Positions 9,482 to 17,334 of a DNA stretch of 64,000 nucleotides are shown piece by piece (positions within the stretch are counted from its first letter, which is position 1; each line of letters starts with the position of its first letter). A program made the position numbers and the translations under genes. The stretch covers positions 1 through 64,000 of the forward strand of contig NZ_FOXJ01000006.1 of NCBI RefSeq assembly GCF_900115685.1, read 5' to 3'. Below the pieces are notes generated by a model. It was not told where the DNA came from and made no database searches. It saw nothing but the letters and a program-made list of their open reading frames with translations. The DNA comes from Variovorax sp. 770b2. GTDB taxonomy: Bacteria > Pseudomonadota > Gammaproteobacteria > Burkholderiales > Burkholderiaceae_C.

Positions 9482-10648
9482 ATGCGCATCTTCGAAATCA
9501 ACCGCTCGCAGGTCAGCGAGCATCCGGCGCTCACGCCATTGGCCGTGCCGGGCGCGTGCGCCGCCAATGGCTATCTCTGGATTTCGCTCACGCGCGAGGA
9601 ATTCCGCGCCTCGCTGGCGGAGGTCCAGCAGATCCTCCAGGCGCTGTGCCAGACCCAGCTGGTGGACCTGCACGTGGCCGACCTCCTCAACGACCAGTTG
9701 CCCTCGCACTACGACTACACCTCGCAGTACGACGTGCTGGTGTTCCGACGCCTGGCGACCAGCCAGGGGCAGGCGGCGCTGGGCAATGGCAAGGGCAATG
9801 GCAACGAAGCCCCGCCCATCCCTGCGTCTCCCAAGCCCCGGGGCGGCCCGCCCGTGTTGCGCCGCGTCGACACCCGTCCGGTCGGCTTTGCCGTGTTCGA
9901 CCGGGTGCTGCTGTCGGTGCATCCGGAGGACGGCGCCGTGCGCGACGCCTTCGCCGCGCGGCTGCTGGCGGCCGGGTCGTCCGACGACCGCGGCGCCCCC
10001 GCGCTGGACGTGCGCGCAACGTCCACGCGCGTGCCCACCGGGCCATCGGACCTGATGCTGCGCGTCATCAACCAGATCGTCGACGGCTACCTGGACCTGC
10101 GGCGCGAGCTCACCAGGCAGCTGGATCACTGGCAGACCGAACTGATCGATCCGCGCAGCCGTTTCACCAACTGGGGAGCGCTGATGGAGGCAAGGCAGTC
10201 GCTGCACCACCTGGACGAGATCTGCGAAGACCAGCGCGCCGCCATGCAGGACTGGATCGACTCGCTGGAGACCCTGCCCGCGCCCAAGGGCGAGGCGGAG
10301 CAGCGCGAGCGGGAGCTGATCATGATCCGAAGCCGCGACGTGCTGGAGCACATCGAGCGGGTGGTGCACCACGTGCACCGGCTCGAGCAGAACGCCGAGA
10401 CGGCCGTGCAGATGCACTTCAGCGTCCAGGGCCACCGGGCCAACGACATCATGCGGGTGCTCACGGTGCTGACCGCCATCTTCCTGCCGCTGAACCTGAT
10501 CGCGGGAATCTTCGGCATGAATTTCGAGTTCATTCCGCTGGTGCACAAGGCCGACGGCTTCTGGATCGCGATGACCGCCATGCTGGTCATCGCGGTGCTG
10601 CTGGTGCTGGTCTTCTGGCGCAAGCGCTACCTCGCGCGAACGCGATAA
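9482..10648 (+). CDS. corA: CorA-family magnesium/divalent cation transporter
   Basis: A 388-residue CorA/ZntB superfamily channel. The cytoplasmic N-terminal domain is interrupted near residues 100-125 by a Gly/Asn/Pro-rich low-complexity segment (GNGKGNGN). Two C-terminal helices follow, with the signature GMN at about 345-347 (GMNFEFIP) between them. The basic end RKRYLARTR faces the cytoplasm. The reading frame stays open upstream. Starts at 9440, 9461 and 9482 are possible; 9482 (MRIFEINRSQ) is chosen because an AAGG lies 9 bases before it and the fold starts there. It ends 15 bases before a terminator. Confidence 0.88.
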   Translation: MRIFEINRSQVSEHPALTPLAVPGACAANGYLWISLTREEFRASLAEVQQILQALCQTQLVDLHVADLLNDQLPSHYDYTSQYDVLVFRRLATSQGQAALGNGKGNGNEAPPIPASPKPRGGPPVLRRVDTRPVGFAVFDRVLLSVHPEDGAVRDAFAARLLAAGSSDDRGAPALDVRATSTRVPTGPSDLMLRVINQIVDGYLDLRRELTRQLDHWQTELIDPRSRFTNWGALMEARQSLHHLDEICEDQRAAMQDWIDSLETLPAPKGEAEQRERELIMIRSRDVLEHIERVVHHVHRLEQNAETAVQMHFSVQGHRANDIMRVLTVLTAIFLPLNLIAGIFGMNFEFIPLVHKADGFWIAMTAMLVIAVLLVLVFWRKRYLARTR

Positions 10649-10662
10649 CCGCTCGCCCAACG

Positions 10663-10694
10663 CAAAAAGGCCACGCTTTCGCGTGGCCTTTTTG
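10663..10694 (+). terminator. Intrinsic terminator after corA
   Basis: AAAAAGGCCACG and CGTGGCCTTTTT form a perfect 12-base inverted repeat around a short loop. T and A runs on both sides make it usable in both directions, ending corA rightward and the small exported-protein gene (10726-11094) leftward. Confidence 0.88.
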
Positions 10695-10725
10695 CTGAGC
10701 TGCCCCGAGGGGCGGGCTCTTTTCC

Positions 10726-11094
10726 TTACTTGGCGGTAGCGCCGGTGCCTTGCTGGGCTTGAACGCGTGCGTCCATCGGGTGGGTCATCGTCGAGACGAC
10801 CTTGCTGTTGACGCGCGAACCCGAGGTCACGTTCTGGTCGGGAGCGTAGGCAGTGCGAACGGCTTCGGCTTCGACGATGGCGCGGTCCTTCGACACGGCG
10901 ACGGTTTCCGGGCCGCGCGAACCGCGGGTCACGTTCTGGTTAGGAGCCGCTGCGGTGCGCACGGCTTCGGCGCCGACTTCGTCGCGGCTCTTGGTCGAGA
11001 CGGCGGTGTTCACGCCTTGGTACGTTTCAGCTTGGGCGCCGGTAGCGGCCAGGAGGGTCAGAGCAGCGGCGGCGAGGATGTGCGAGGTCTTCAT
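10726..11094 (-). CDS. Small exported protein with two internal repeats (DUF4148-like)
   Basis: A 122-residue protein with a clear signal peptide (MKTSHILAAAALTLLAATGAQA, cleavage after residue 22). The mature part contains the same motif twice: AEAVRTAAAPNQNVTRGSR and AEAVRTAYAPDQNVTSGSR. It resembles the short DUF4148-like periplasmic proteins abundant in Variovorax and Burkholderiales, whose function is unknown. A paralogue lies at 11311-11643 with the related AVAAAHAPNQNLD. Both genes share an upstream box (11185-11230 and 11691-11737), so they are probably co-regulated. Confidence 0.72.
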   Translation of the reverse strand: MKTSHILAAAALTLLAATGAQAETYQGVNTAVSTKSRDEVGAEAVRTAAAPNQNVTRGSRGPETVAVSKDRAIVEAEAVRTAYAPDQNVTSGSRVNSKVVSTMTHPMDARVQAQQGTGATAK

Positions 11095-11184
11095 GTCAAT
11101 TCCTTGTGTTCGTCGGATGGTTTGTCCACCAGGCTTGCTCGGTCGCTTGCCTGTGCGGCGAGTTTCAGACGAAATTCCCTAGAG

Positions 11185-11230
11185 AAAACGCTCGGATCAG
11201 AGACACGGTGTTTCCTCTATTGAAACAATG
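11185..11230 (-). promoter_or_regulatory. Upstream box shared with the paralogous small gene (copy 1)
   Basis: Three blocks recur in the same order and spacing in copy 2 (11691-11737): AAAACGC, then TTCCTC exactly 27 bases on, then GAAACAATG 10 bases further (11 in copy 2). Here TTTC and GAAA form an inverted repeat around the centre. It lies about 90-135 bases upstream of the 11094 start. Probably a promoter/operator region, possibly for the LysR protein encoded at 11749. Confidence 0.55.
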
Positions 11231-11253
11231 CCGACACATTGGCATGCACATGG

Positions 11254-11291
11254 AAAAAGGCCGGGGCCGCATGCACGGCCCCGGCCTTTTT
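11254..11291 (-). terminator. Bidirectional intrinsic terminator
   Basis: AAAAAGGCCGGGGCCG (11254-11269) and its exact complement (11276-11291) flank a CATGCA loop, a 16-base stem with A and T runs. It lies just downstream of the 11311-11643 gene. Confidence 0.88.
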
Positions 11292-11310
11292 CGAAACACG
11301 AGTCTTCAGC

Positions 11311-11643
11311 CTAGCGGCCGGCGGGCGCCGCTTGAAACTGCGGCGGGACTTCGCTGTTCGCGAAGGCGCGGCGGTCCAGGTTCTGGTTCGGCGCGTGGGC
11401 GGCGGCAACCGCTTGCGCGCGGATCGAGGCCCGATCGAGGTGGCTCGGTTGCGTGGTCAGGGGCGAGGCCACCACGTCGCCGTACACATTGCCGCGGCGC
11501 GCGGCGGCGGCGCCTTCGGCGTCCGCCTGCGCACGGCTCCCGGTGATCTTCAGCGGCTGCACCGGCTCGAAACCCTGTGCGTGCGCACCGACGGCCGTCA
11601 GGATCGACAGGGCAGCAACGGCGATGATGTTCGGGGTGTTCAT
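11311..11643 (-). CDS. Small exported protein, paralogue of the 10726-11094 product
   Basis: A 110-residue protein with a signal peptide (cleavage after AHA, about residue 22). The mature sequence is rich in Ala, Arg and Gln, with AVAAAHAPNQNLDRRAFANS near the C-terminus. That motif corresponds to the repeats of the neighbouring 122-residue protein. The start ATG at 11643 (MNTPNIIAVAA) is set by the signal peptide. It is followed by a strong terminator and preceded by the shared box at 11691-11737. Function unknown; the DUF4148-like assignment is tentative. Confidence 0.7.
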   Translation of the reverse strand: MNTPNIIAVAALSILTAVGAHAQGFEPVQPLKITGSRAQADAEGAAAARRGNVYGDVVASPLTTQPSHLDRASIRAQAVAAAHAPNQNLDRRAFANSEVPPQFQAAPAGR

Positions 11644-11690
11644 GGTTCGGCTCCTTCGCGTGGCACAAGTGTGACGCAGGTCACCTCGGA

Positions 11691-11737
11691 AAAACGCCGG
11701 AGAATCGAACCACCGCGTTCCTCGAACGGAAACAATG
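11691..11737. promoter_or_regulatory. Upstream box shared with the paralogous small gene (copy 2)
   Basis: Same AAAACGC - TTCCTC - GAAACAATG series as at 11185-11230, here between the divergent small gene (start 11643) and the LysR gene (start 11749). TTCC and GGAA form an inverted repeat across the middle. The placement in a divergent LysR spacer suggests a LysR operator. Confidence 0.55.
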
Positions 11738-11748
11738 GGCTCTTTGAC

Positions 11749-12651
11749 ATGGACAGTCTCGATCTGATCAGAACCTTCCGCGAGGTCGCCTCGCACGGCA
11801 GCTTTTCGCAGGCGGCCAAGAAGCTGGACATGTCGAAGGCCACCGTCAGCAAGTACGTGGCCGAGCTCGAAACCCGCTTCGGCGTGCGGCTTCTGAACCG
11901 CTCCACGCGCTCGGTGAGCCTCACCGACGCCGGGCAATTGCTGCTCGATCGCAGCACCCCGGTGCTCGAAATGGTCGAACTCACCCAGGCCGAGCTGCAG
12001 GATCGCGCCAGCCAGCCCGCCGGGCGCCTGCGGATCTCGGCGCCCCACGGCATGGGCAACGGCGAGTTCCCCAACCTGCTGGCCGACTTCATGCGCTATT
12101 ACCCCGACGTGAGCATCAGCCTGCAGCTGACCAATCGCACGGTGGACCTCGCCGAAGAGGGCATCGACGTCGACATCCGCAGCGGCCCGGTCGAGGACGC
12201 CAACCTCATCGTGCGCAAGCTCCGGCTCATGGAGATGGTGGTCTGCGCCTCGCCGGTCTACTGGAAGAAGCACGGCAAGCCCGAGCACCCGCACGATCTG
12301 GCCGGGCACGACGCGCTCACCCACTCCCTGCTGGGCGCCCAGCCGGTGTGGCGCTTCGACGATGGCGGCAAGCCGCTGGACGTGCACGTCAAGAGCCGCA
12401 TGGACTGCACCGAAGGCGCGCCGCTGATCCGGGTGGCGATGCGCGGCTTCGGCGTGATCTACCTGCCCTCGATCCTCGTGCAGTCGCACATCGAGCACGG
12501 CGAGCTCGTGCCGGTGCTGCAGGACTACACGCGCAAGGACATGTGGCTCTCGGCCGCGTACCTGCAGCGGCGCCACAACAGCGCCGCGCTGCGCGCGCTG
12601 CTCGATTTCCTGCAGACCCGCGTGGGCGACGGACCGGGCCTCAAGCGCTAG
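11749..12651 (+). CDS. LysR-family transcriptional regulator
   Basis: A 300-residue LTTR. The winged helix-turn-helix occupies residues 1-60 (MDSLDLIRTFREVASHGSFS, then MSKATVSKYVAELE) and a periplasmic-binding-type effector domain follows. It resembles the CrgA/DmlR-like branch. The frame is open for 170 codons further upstream, but the HTH fixes the start at 11749. It is divergent from the small exported-protein gene at 11643 and may control it and its paralogue through the shared box. The effector is unknown. A terminator follows at 12662. Confidence 0.92.
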   Translation: MDSLDLIRTFREVASHGSFSQAAKKLDMSKATVSKYVAELETRFGVRLLNRSTRSVSLTDAGQLLLDRSTPVLEMVELTQAELQDRASQPAGRLRISAPHGMGNGEFPNLLADFMRYYPDVSISLQLTNRTVDLAEEGIDVDIRSGPVEDANLIVRKLRLMEMVVCASPVYWKKHGKPEHPHDLAGHDALTHSLLGAQPVWRFDDGGKPLDVHVKSRMDCTEGAPLIRVAMRGFGVIYLPSILVQSHIEHGELVPVLQDYTRKDMWLSAAYLQRRHNSAALRALLDFLQTRVGDGPGLKR

Positions 12652-12661
12652 CCGCGACATG

Positions 12662-12691
12662 AAAAAAGCCCGGCGCGTACCGGGCTTTTTC
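12662..12691. terminator. Bidirectional terminator between LysR and dienelactone hydrolase genes
   Basis: AAGCCCGG and CCGGGCTT pair around a six-base loop, with A-rich and T-rich flanks. The two genes converge here, so it probably serves both. Confidence 0.85.
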
Positions 12692-12708
12692 TTGCGCCTA
12701 TCGACCGA

Positions 12709-13392
12709 TCAGCCGACGTGCTTCGCGAAGAACGCCAGCGTGCGTTCGCGTGCCAGCTTGGCCGCATCCGCGTCGTACGAGCCGCGCTGGTCGCAATTGA
12801 AGCCATGGCCCACGGGGTAGACATGCACTTCCACCTCGGGGTGCGCCTTCTTGAAACTCTCGATGGTGTCCAGCGGAATCCAGTGGTCCTGGTTGCCGAA
12901 GTGCGCCAGCACCGGCACCTTGGGTTGCCGCGCGGTTTCTTGGGGCGAGGTCATGCCGCCGCCGTAGTACGGTGCCGCGGCCGCCAGGCCCGGCAGCAGG
13001 CTGGCGGCACGCCAAGCCAGCAAACCGCCCCAGCAGTAGCCCACGATGCCGACCTTGCCGGCCTTCGCTGCGTAGGCGATGGCGGCCTCGATGTCCTGCA
13101 GCACGCCGGGCGCGGGGAGCGCCTCGGCCGCGGCCTTCAGGGCGGAGCCCTCCTTCATGTCCTCGTCGCTGTAGCCGAGCTCGACGCCCGGTTTCACGCG
13201 CTGGAAGGTCGCCGGTGCGACCGCGAGATACCCCTCGGCCGCATAGCCGTCGGCCACCGAGCGGATGTGCGAGTTCACGCCGAAGATTTCCTGCACCACG
13301 ACCACCGCGCCGCGCGGCTTGCCCGCGGGTTCGGCCACGTAGGCGGGAAAGCTGAAGCCGTCCTTGGCTGTGAGATCGATGAATTGGCCCAT
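12709..13392 (-). CDS. Dienelactone hydrolase family protein
   Basis: A 227-residue cytoplasmic alpha/beta hydrolase. The DLH features are all present: Glu35 in QEIFG, nucleophile Cys120 in GYCWGG, Asp169 in HFGNQDHWIP and His196 in PVGHGF. Classical enzymes open dienelactones in chlorocatechol degradation; many relatives act on other lactones or esters. The start at 13392 (MGQFIDLTAK) has AGGAG 10 bases upstream. An ATG at 13401 is too close to that site. It is followed on the same strand side by the isomerase gene's 3' end, so the two may be co-transcribed. Confidence 0.9.
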   Translation of the reverse strand: MGQFIDLTAKDGFSFPAYVAEPAGKPRGAVVVVQEIFGVNSHIRSVADGYAAEGYLAVAPATFQRVKPGVELGYSDEDMKEGSALKAAAEALPAPGVLQDIEAAIAYAAKAGKVGIVGYCWGGLLAWRAASLLPGLAAAAPYYGGGMTSPQETARQPKVPVLAHFGNQDHWIPLDTIESFKKAHPEVEVHVYPVGHGFNCDQRGSYDADAAKLARERTLAFFAKHVG

Positions 13393-13435
13393 GTTCGTCA
13401 TGCTCCTGATAGCGATTGAATAAAGAAGGTTGTCG

Positions 13436-14041
13436 TCACTGGCGCAGCGCCCGCTCGACGAAATCGAGCCGGTCCTGCCCCCAGAAAATCTCGCCATCGA
13501 TCACGTAGCTCGGCGCGCCGAACACCTGGATGTCGATGGCTTCCTGCGTATAGGCCTCGTAGCGCTCCTGCACCGCCTGGCTTTGCGATTGCTCCGAGCG
13601 CTTCGCGGGCAGCCCGCATTCGACGACCAGCGCTTCGAGCACGTTCGGATCGCCGATGTTCCGCTCCTGCACCCACACCGCCGCGAACACCGCGGTGCAG
13701 ACGCGCATCGCGGCCTCGGTGCCGTCGTGGATATCGGCCGCGATGATGATCCGCGCGGCGTCGTCGCTGGCCACCGGAAAGAACTTGGGCCTGGTGTTCA
13801 TCGGCAGGCCCAGGTGCCGCGAGAACCGCGCCATCTCCACCAGCCGGTAGGCCTGGCGCTGCGGCGCCCGCTTGCCCAGCGGCAGTCCGCCGGACACCGG
13901 GAACACGCTGCCCATGTCGATGGGCCGCACGCGCACTGTGGCGCCCGCCTCGGCCGCGATCGCCGCGAACCGGGTATGACCCAGATAGGTCCACGGGCTC
14001 TGGGGCGCAAAGTAGTAGTCGATCGTCTTGCCAGTGAGCAT
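13436..14041 (-). CDS. 2-hydroxychromene-2-carboxylate isomerase-like DsbA-family protein
   Basis: A 201-residue thioredoxin-fold protein of the kappa-GST/HCCA isomerase group. It starts MLTGKTIDYYFAPQSPWTYLG, with Ser15 in the position of the catalytic serine. Family enzymes use glutathione to isomerise 2-hydroxychromene-2-carboxylate in naphthalene breakdown, but many relatives have unknown substrates. The Shine-Dalgarno GGAGG lies inside a dispersed repeat that ends directly before the ATG (14042-14108). The downstream dienelactone hydrolase gene follows at 45 bases, which suggests a small aromatic-catabolism operon. Confidence 0.87.
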   Translation of the reverse strand: MLTGKTIDYYFAPQSPWTYLGHTRFAAIAAEAGATVRVRPIDMGSVFPVSGGLPLGKRAPQRQAYRLVEMARFSRHLGLPMNTRPKFFPVASDDAARIIIAADIHDGTEAAMRVCTAVFAAVWVQERNIGDPNVLEALVVECGLPAKRSEQSQSQAVQERYEAYTQEAIDIQVFGAPSYVIDGEIFWGQDRLDFVERALRQ

Positions 14042-14108
14042 TCAGTAACCTCCGTGCTTCGCACTGCGGTGCGAGCTTGCTTGGGGCGGCCCGGCGCTGG
14101 GCTCATGC
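14042..14108 (-). repeat. Dispersed start-site repeat, copy A
   Basis: On the minus strand a 67-base element runs from GCATGAGC to GGTTACTGA and ends exactly at the isomerase ATG. It is about 90 percent identical by eye to copy B (33756-33822) before dctM. It contains GGGCCGCCCCAAG, a CGCAC/GTGCG hairpin and a GGAGG placed 7 bases before the ATG, so it provides the ribosome binding site. Read from its internal ATG it encodes MSPAPGRPKQARTAVRSTEV, nearly the same peptide as copy B. Confidence 0.8.
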
Positions 14109-14180
14109 GCCAGCCCTCGGATGATGTAATCCAAGGCGACGGTTTTAACTGACACACAGTTTCTCTGCAGGAGGTAGGTT

Positions 14181-14927
14181 TTGAATCCAGTGCTATTGAT
14201 CACCGGCGGTGGGCGCGGCATCGGTGCCGCCACCGCCCTCCTGGCCGCGCAGCGCGGCTATGCGGTGGCCGTCAACTACGCCAGCAACTCGCTGGCCGCC
14301 GACGAGGTGGTTCGCACCATCCGCGCCGGCGGCGGCACCGCCATCGCCGTGCAGGCCGACGTGGGCGACGAAGCCCAGGTGATCTCGATGTTCGAGAAGG
14401 TCGATGCCAAGCTCGGCCGCCTCACCGCCCTGGTCAACAACGCCGGCGTGGTCGACGTGCAGGCGCGCGTGGACGAGATGAGCGTCGCGCGGCTGGAGCG
14501 CATGTTCCGCATCAACGTGATCGGCAGCTTCGTCTGCGCCCGCGAAGCCGTGCGCCGCATGAGCACGAAACACGGCGGCGAGGGCGGCGCCATCGTCAAC
14601 ATCTCCAGCGGTGCCGCGCGGCTCGGGTCGCCGGGCCAGTACGTCGACTACGCGGCCAGCAAGGCCGCCATCGACACCCTGACCATCGGCCTGGCGAAGG
14701 AAGTGGGCGACGAAGGCATTCGCGTCAACGCGGTACGCCCCGGGCTGATCGACACCGAAATCCACGCCTCCGGCGGCATGCCCCATCGCGCCGCCGAGCT
14801 CGCCCCCACCGTGCCGATGAAGCGCACCGGCAGTCCCGAGGAAATCGCAGGCGCCATCCTCTGGCTGCTGTCCGCCGAAGCCAGCTACACCACCATGGCT
14901 CTCCTCGACGTGACCGGAGGAAGGTGA
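14181..14927 (+). CDS. SDR-family NAD(P)-dependent oxidoreductase
   Basis: A 248-residue classical short-chain dehydrogenase/reductase. The cofactor motif TGGGRGIG is at residues 8-15, NNAG at 86-89, serines at 142-143 and the YxxxK pair is Tyr157/Lys161. A basic or acidic specificity residue cannot be read with certainty. Translation starts at TTG 14181 behind a strong GCAGGAGGT. It is tightly linked to the MarC gene (2 bases apart). The substrate is unknown; the family includes 3-oxoacyl-ACP reductases and sugar dehydrogenases. Confidence 0.92.
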   Translation: MNPVLLITGGGRGIGAATALLAAQRGYAVAVNYASNSLAADEVVRTIRAGGGTAIAVQADVGDEAQVISMFEKVDAKLGRLTALVNNAGVVDVQARVDEMSVARLERMFRINVIGSFVCAREAVRRMSTKHGGEGGAIVNISSGAARLGSPGQYVDYAASKAAIDTLTIGLAKEVGDEGIRVNAVRPGLIDTEIHASGGMPHRAAELAPTVPMKRTGSPEEIAGAILWLLSAEASYTTMALLDVTGGR

Positions 14928-14929
14928 GC

Positions 14930-15583
14930 ATGAGCACCTCGATGGACCTCATCAAGCCGCTGGTCACGCTGGTGGCCATCGTCAACCCGCTGGCCATCGT
15001 GCCCTTCTTCATCCACTACACGCAGGGGTACACCGATGCGCAGCGCCGGCACACGGTGCGCATGTCGGCGTTCAGCGCGTTCGTGGTCATCGCGGTCAGC
15101 GCGCTCATCGGGCTGCAGCTGCTGGCCTTCTTCGGGATCTCGATCGCGAGCTTCCAGGTGGGCGGCGGGCTGCTGCTGCTCATGAGTTCGCTGTCGATGC
15201 TCAACGCGCAGCCGGCCGAGAGCAAGACCAACGTCGAGGAGCTGCGAGCCACCGAGGTGAAGGCCTCGATGGGCGCTTCCATCGCGGTGGTGCCGCTCAC
15301 CATTCCCCTCCTCACCGGTCCGGCCGCGATCTCCACCGTGGTGATCTACGCCGACAAGGCGCAGCACCTGTGGGAGCTGGCGGTGCTGGTGGGCTACGGC
15401 GTGGTGGTGGCGCTGGCAACGGCGCTGGCCTTTTCGCTCGCACAGCCGATCGCGCGCGTGCTGGGCAAGACGGGCATCAACATCATGACGCGGCTGATGG
15501 GCCTGATCCTCGCGGCGCTGGCCGTCGAGGTGATGGCCGACGGGCTCGGCAAGCTGTTCCCGATCCTGTCGAAGGTCGCCTGA
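14930..15583 (+). CDS. MarC-family integral membrane protein
   Basis: A 217-residue protein with six hydrophobic helices and the MarC features IVNPLAIVPFF near the N-terminus and PLLTGPAAIS mid-protein. MarC/YchE/YhgN proteins were once linked to multiple antibiotic resistance, but this was not upheld and their function is open. The ATG at 14930 follows GGAGGAAGG. A GTG at 14924 would add two residues and is less likely. It is probably co-translated with the preceding SDR gene. Confidence 0.9.
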   Translation: MSTSMDLIKPLVTLVAIVNPLAIVPFFIHYTQGYTDAQRRHTVRMSAFSAFVVIAVSALIGLQLLAFFGISIASFQVGGGLLLLMSSLSMLNAQPAESKTNVEELRATEVKASMGASIAVVPLTIPLLTGPAAISTVVIYADKAQHLWELAVLVGYGVVVALATALAFSLAQPIARVLGKTGINIMTRLMGLILAALAVEVMADGLGKLFPILSKVA

Positions 15584-15604
15584 CCGAGTGGCCCAGGCTC
15601 AGGC

Positions 15605-16066
15605 TCAGGCCAGCATCTTCTCGATGATCTTCCAGTGCGCGGGCTCCACCGGCGTGATCGACAGCCGGTTGCCCTTGCGCAAGACGATCAGCTCGGCCAG
15701 CTCGGGCCTGGCGCGCAACTCGGGCAACGCCAGCAGCCGGGTCTTGCGCACCGCCTGCACGTCGACCAGCAGCCAGCGCGGATCGTCGTTCTTGGCGCTC
15801 GCGTCGTAGTACGGCGACTTCGCATCGAACTGCGTCGGATCGGGCTGGATGCCCGAGGCCACGCGCGCGATGCCGGCAATGCCCGGCTCCGGGCAGCCCG
15901 AGTGATAGAACAGCACGCCGTCGCCGACCTTCATGCCGTCGCGCATGAAGTTGCGAGCCTGGTAATTGCGCACGCCGGTCCACGCCACGGTGGCGCCGGG
16001 CGCGGCGAGCGCGTCGTCGATGGAGACTTCGTCGGGCTCGGATTTCATCAACCAGTACTGGGGCAT
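15605..16066 (-). CDS. EVE domain protein
   Basis: A 153-residue single-domain EVE protein (PUA-like fold, formerly DUF55). It has the typical MKSEPDEVSIDD start, WTGVRNYQARNFMRD, and VLFYHSGCPEPGIAGIARV. EVE domains are thought to bind modified bases in nucleic acids and often occur near modification or restriction genes, but nothing of that kind is adjacent here. It is convergent with marC. The coding region is complete and of family length. Confidence 0.92.
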   Translation of the reverse strand: MPQYWLMKSEPDEVSIDDALAAPGATVAWTGVRNYQARNFMRDGMKVGDGVLFYHSGCPEPGIAGIARVASGIQPDPTQFDAKSPYYDASAKNDDPRWLLVDVQAVRKTRLLALPELRARPELAELIVLRKGNRLSITPVEPAHWKIIEKMLA

Positions 16067-16129
16067 GGCGTTCTCGCGAAGATGTGTTTTCGCGGAATAT
16101 AGCCGCTCGCCCCGGTACTGCGCGATGGC

Positions 16130-17293
16130 CTACGGCGTCACGTAGTCAGAGACGACGACCCACTTCCCGTCCTTGATCTGCGACAGCCGCGACTGCTCGT
16201 TGCCCAGCCGCTTGGTGGCGGTGTAGTTGCTCTTGGGGCTGCCGAACATGTCGGGCTCGAAGGTCATGCTGTCCATCGCCTTGATGAAGCTGTCGGTCGT
16301 CAAGTTGGGGCCGGCCTTGGTCGCCGCCTTGATGAACGAATCGACGATCACGTAGCCGTACACCGAGAACACCGTCGGGTCTTCGTTGAACTTGGTCTTG
16401 TACTTGTTGGCCCAGAAGCGCAGCGGCTGCGACTGCTCGTCGGTGTAGGGGTTCTGCACCGTCATGGTCGCGTAGACGCCGTCCATCGCCTTGCCGCCCA
16501 GCTTGTGGATGAGGTCGGTGTAGGCCGCGCTCGAGCCGATGAAGGTCGGGTTGAAGCCGGTCTTGCGCGACTCGCCCACGGTGCCGATGGTCTCGCGGAT
16601 GATCGTGCCCAGCACTACCAGATCGCAATTCGCGGCCTTCATCTTGGCGACCTGCGAGCTGAAGTCGGTGGCGCCGCGCTTGAACGAGGTCTTCTCGGTC
16701 AACTCCATGTTCGCCGCCTTCAGCCCCGCCTCGGCGCCGCGCTGCACTTCGAGGCCGAACTCGTCGTCCTGGTAGATCGTGCAGACCTTCTTGGCGCCCT
16801 TGTCCTTGATCATCTTGGGCAGGGCCAGGCGGATCTGGTCGTAGTAGGTGGCCGCGAACGAATACTTCAGCCGGTTCAGCGGCTCGTACATCTCCCGCGC
16901 CGCGGTGATCGGCATGTAGTTGACGATGTTCTTGTCGAACTGCACCGGCATCGCCGCCATGTTCTGCGCCGTGCCGATGTGGCCGGCCATGATGAAGATC
17001 TTTTCCTGGTTCACCAGCTTCTGCGCGGCCAGCACCGCCTTCTTCGGGTCGTAGCCCGAGTCCTCCACGAAGAGCTTGAGCTTGCGGCCATTGAGGGTGC
17101 CCTGCTCGTTGAGCTCGTCCACGCGCAGCTGCATGCCGTTGCGCGCCTGCTTGCCGAAGCCCGCGAGCGGACCCGACAGGTCCTGGATCGTGCCGATCCG
17201 GATCTCGTCCTTGCTCACGCCCTGTTGCTGCGCGGACGCGAGCGTCGCGATCAGGCCCAGCACGGCCAGAGTCGTCACTGTCTTGAGCTTCAT
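16130..17293 (-). CDS. Branched-chain-amino-acid-type ABC transporter substrate-binding protein
   Basis: A 387-residue periplasmic type I binding protein (LivJ/LivK family). The signal peptide ends near ASAQQQ (about residue 22), followed by IRIGTIQDLSGPLAGFGKQ. The frame is open far upstream through the ligase gene, but the signal peptide and a GAGGAGACAACCGC leader fix the start at 17293. It is the last gene of the cluster beginning at 24768. With the linked acyl-CoA ligase, an aromatic or fatty acid ligand is more likely than an amino acid. Confidence 0.93.
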   Translation of the reverse strand: MKLKTVTTLAVLGLIATLASAQQQGVSKDEIRIGTIQDLSGPLAGFGKQARNGMQLRVDELNEQGTLNGRKLKLFVEDSGYDPKKAVLAAQKLVNQEKIFIMAGHIGTAQNMAAMPVQFDKNIVNYMPITAAREMYEPLNRLKYSFAATYYDQIRLALPKMIKDKGAKKVCTIYQDDEFGLEVQRGAEAGLKAANMELTEKTSFKRGATDFSSQVAKMKAANCDLVVLGTIIRETIGTVGESRKTGFNPTFIGSSAAYTDLIHKLGGKAMDGVYATMTVQNPYTDEQSQPLRFWANKYKTKFNEDPTVFSVYGYVIVDSFIKAATKAGPNLTTDSFIKAMDSMTFEPDMFGSPKSNYTATKRLGNEQSRLSQIKDGKWVVVSDYVTP

Positions 17294-17334
17294 GCGGTTG
17301 TCTCCTCGGGTTGACACAAAAAACGTTGGCCCCG

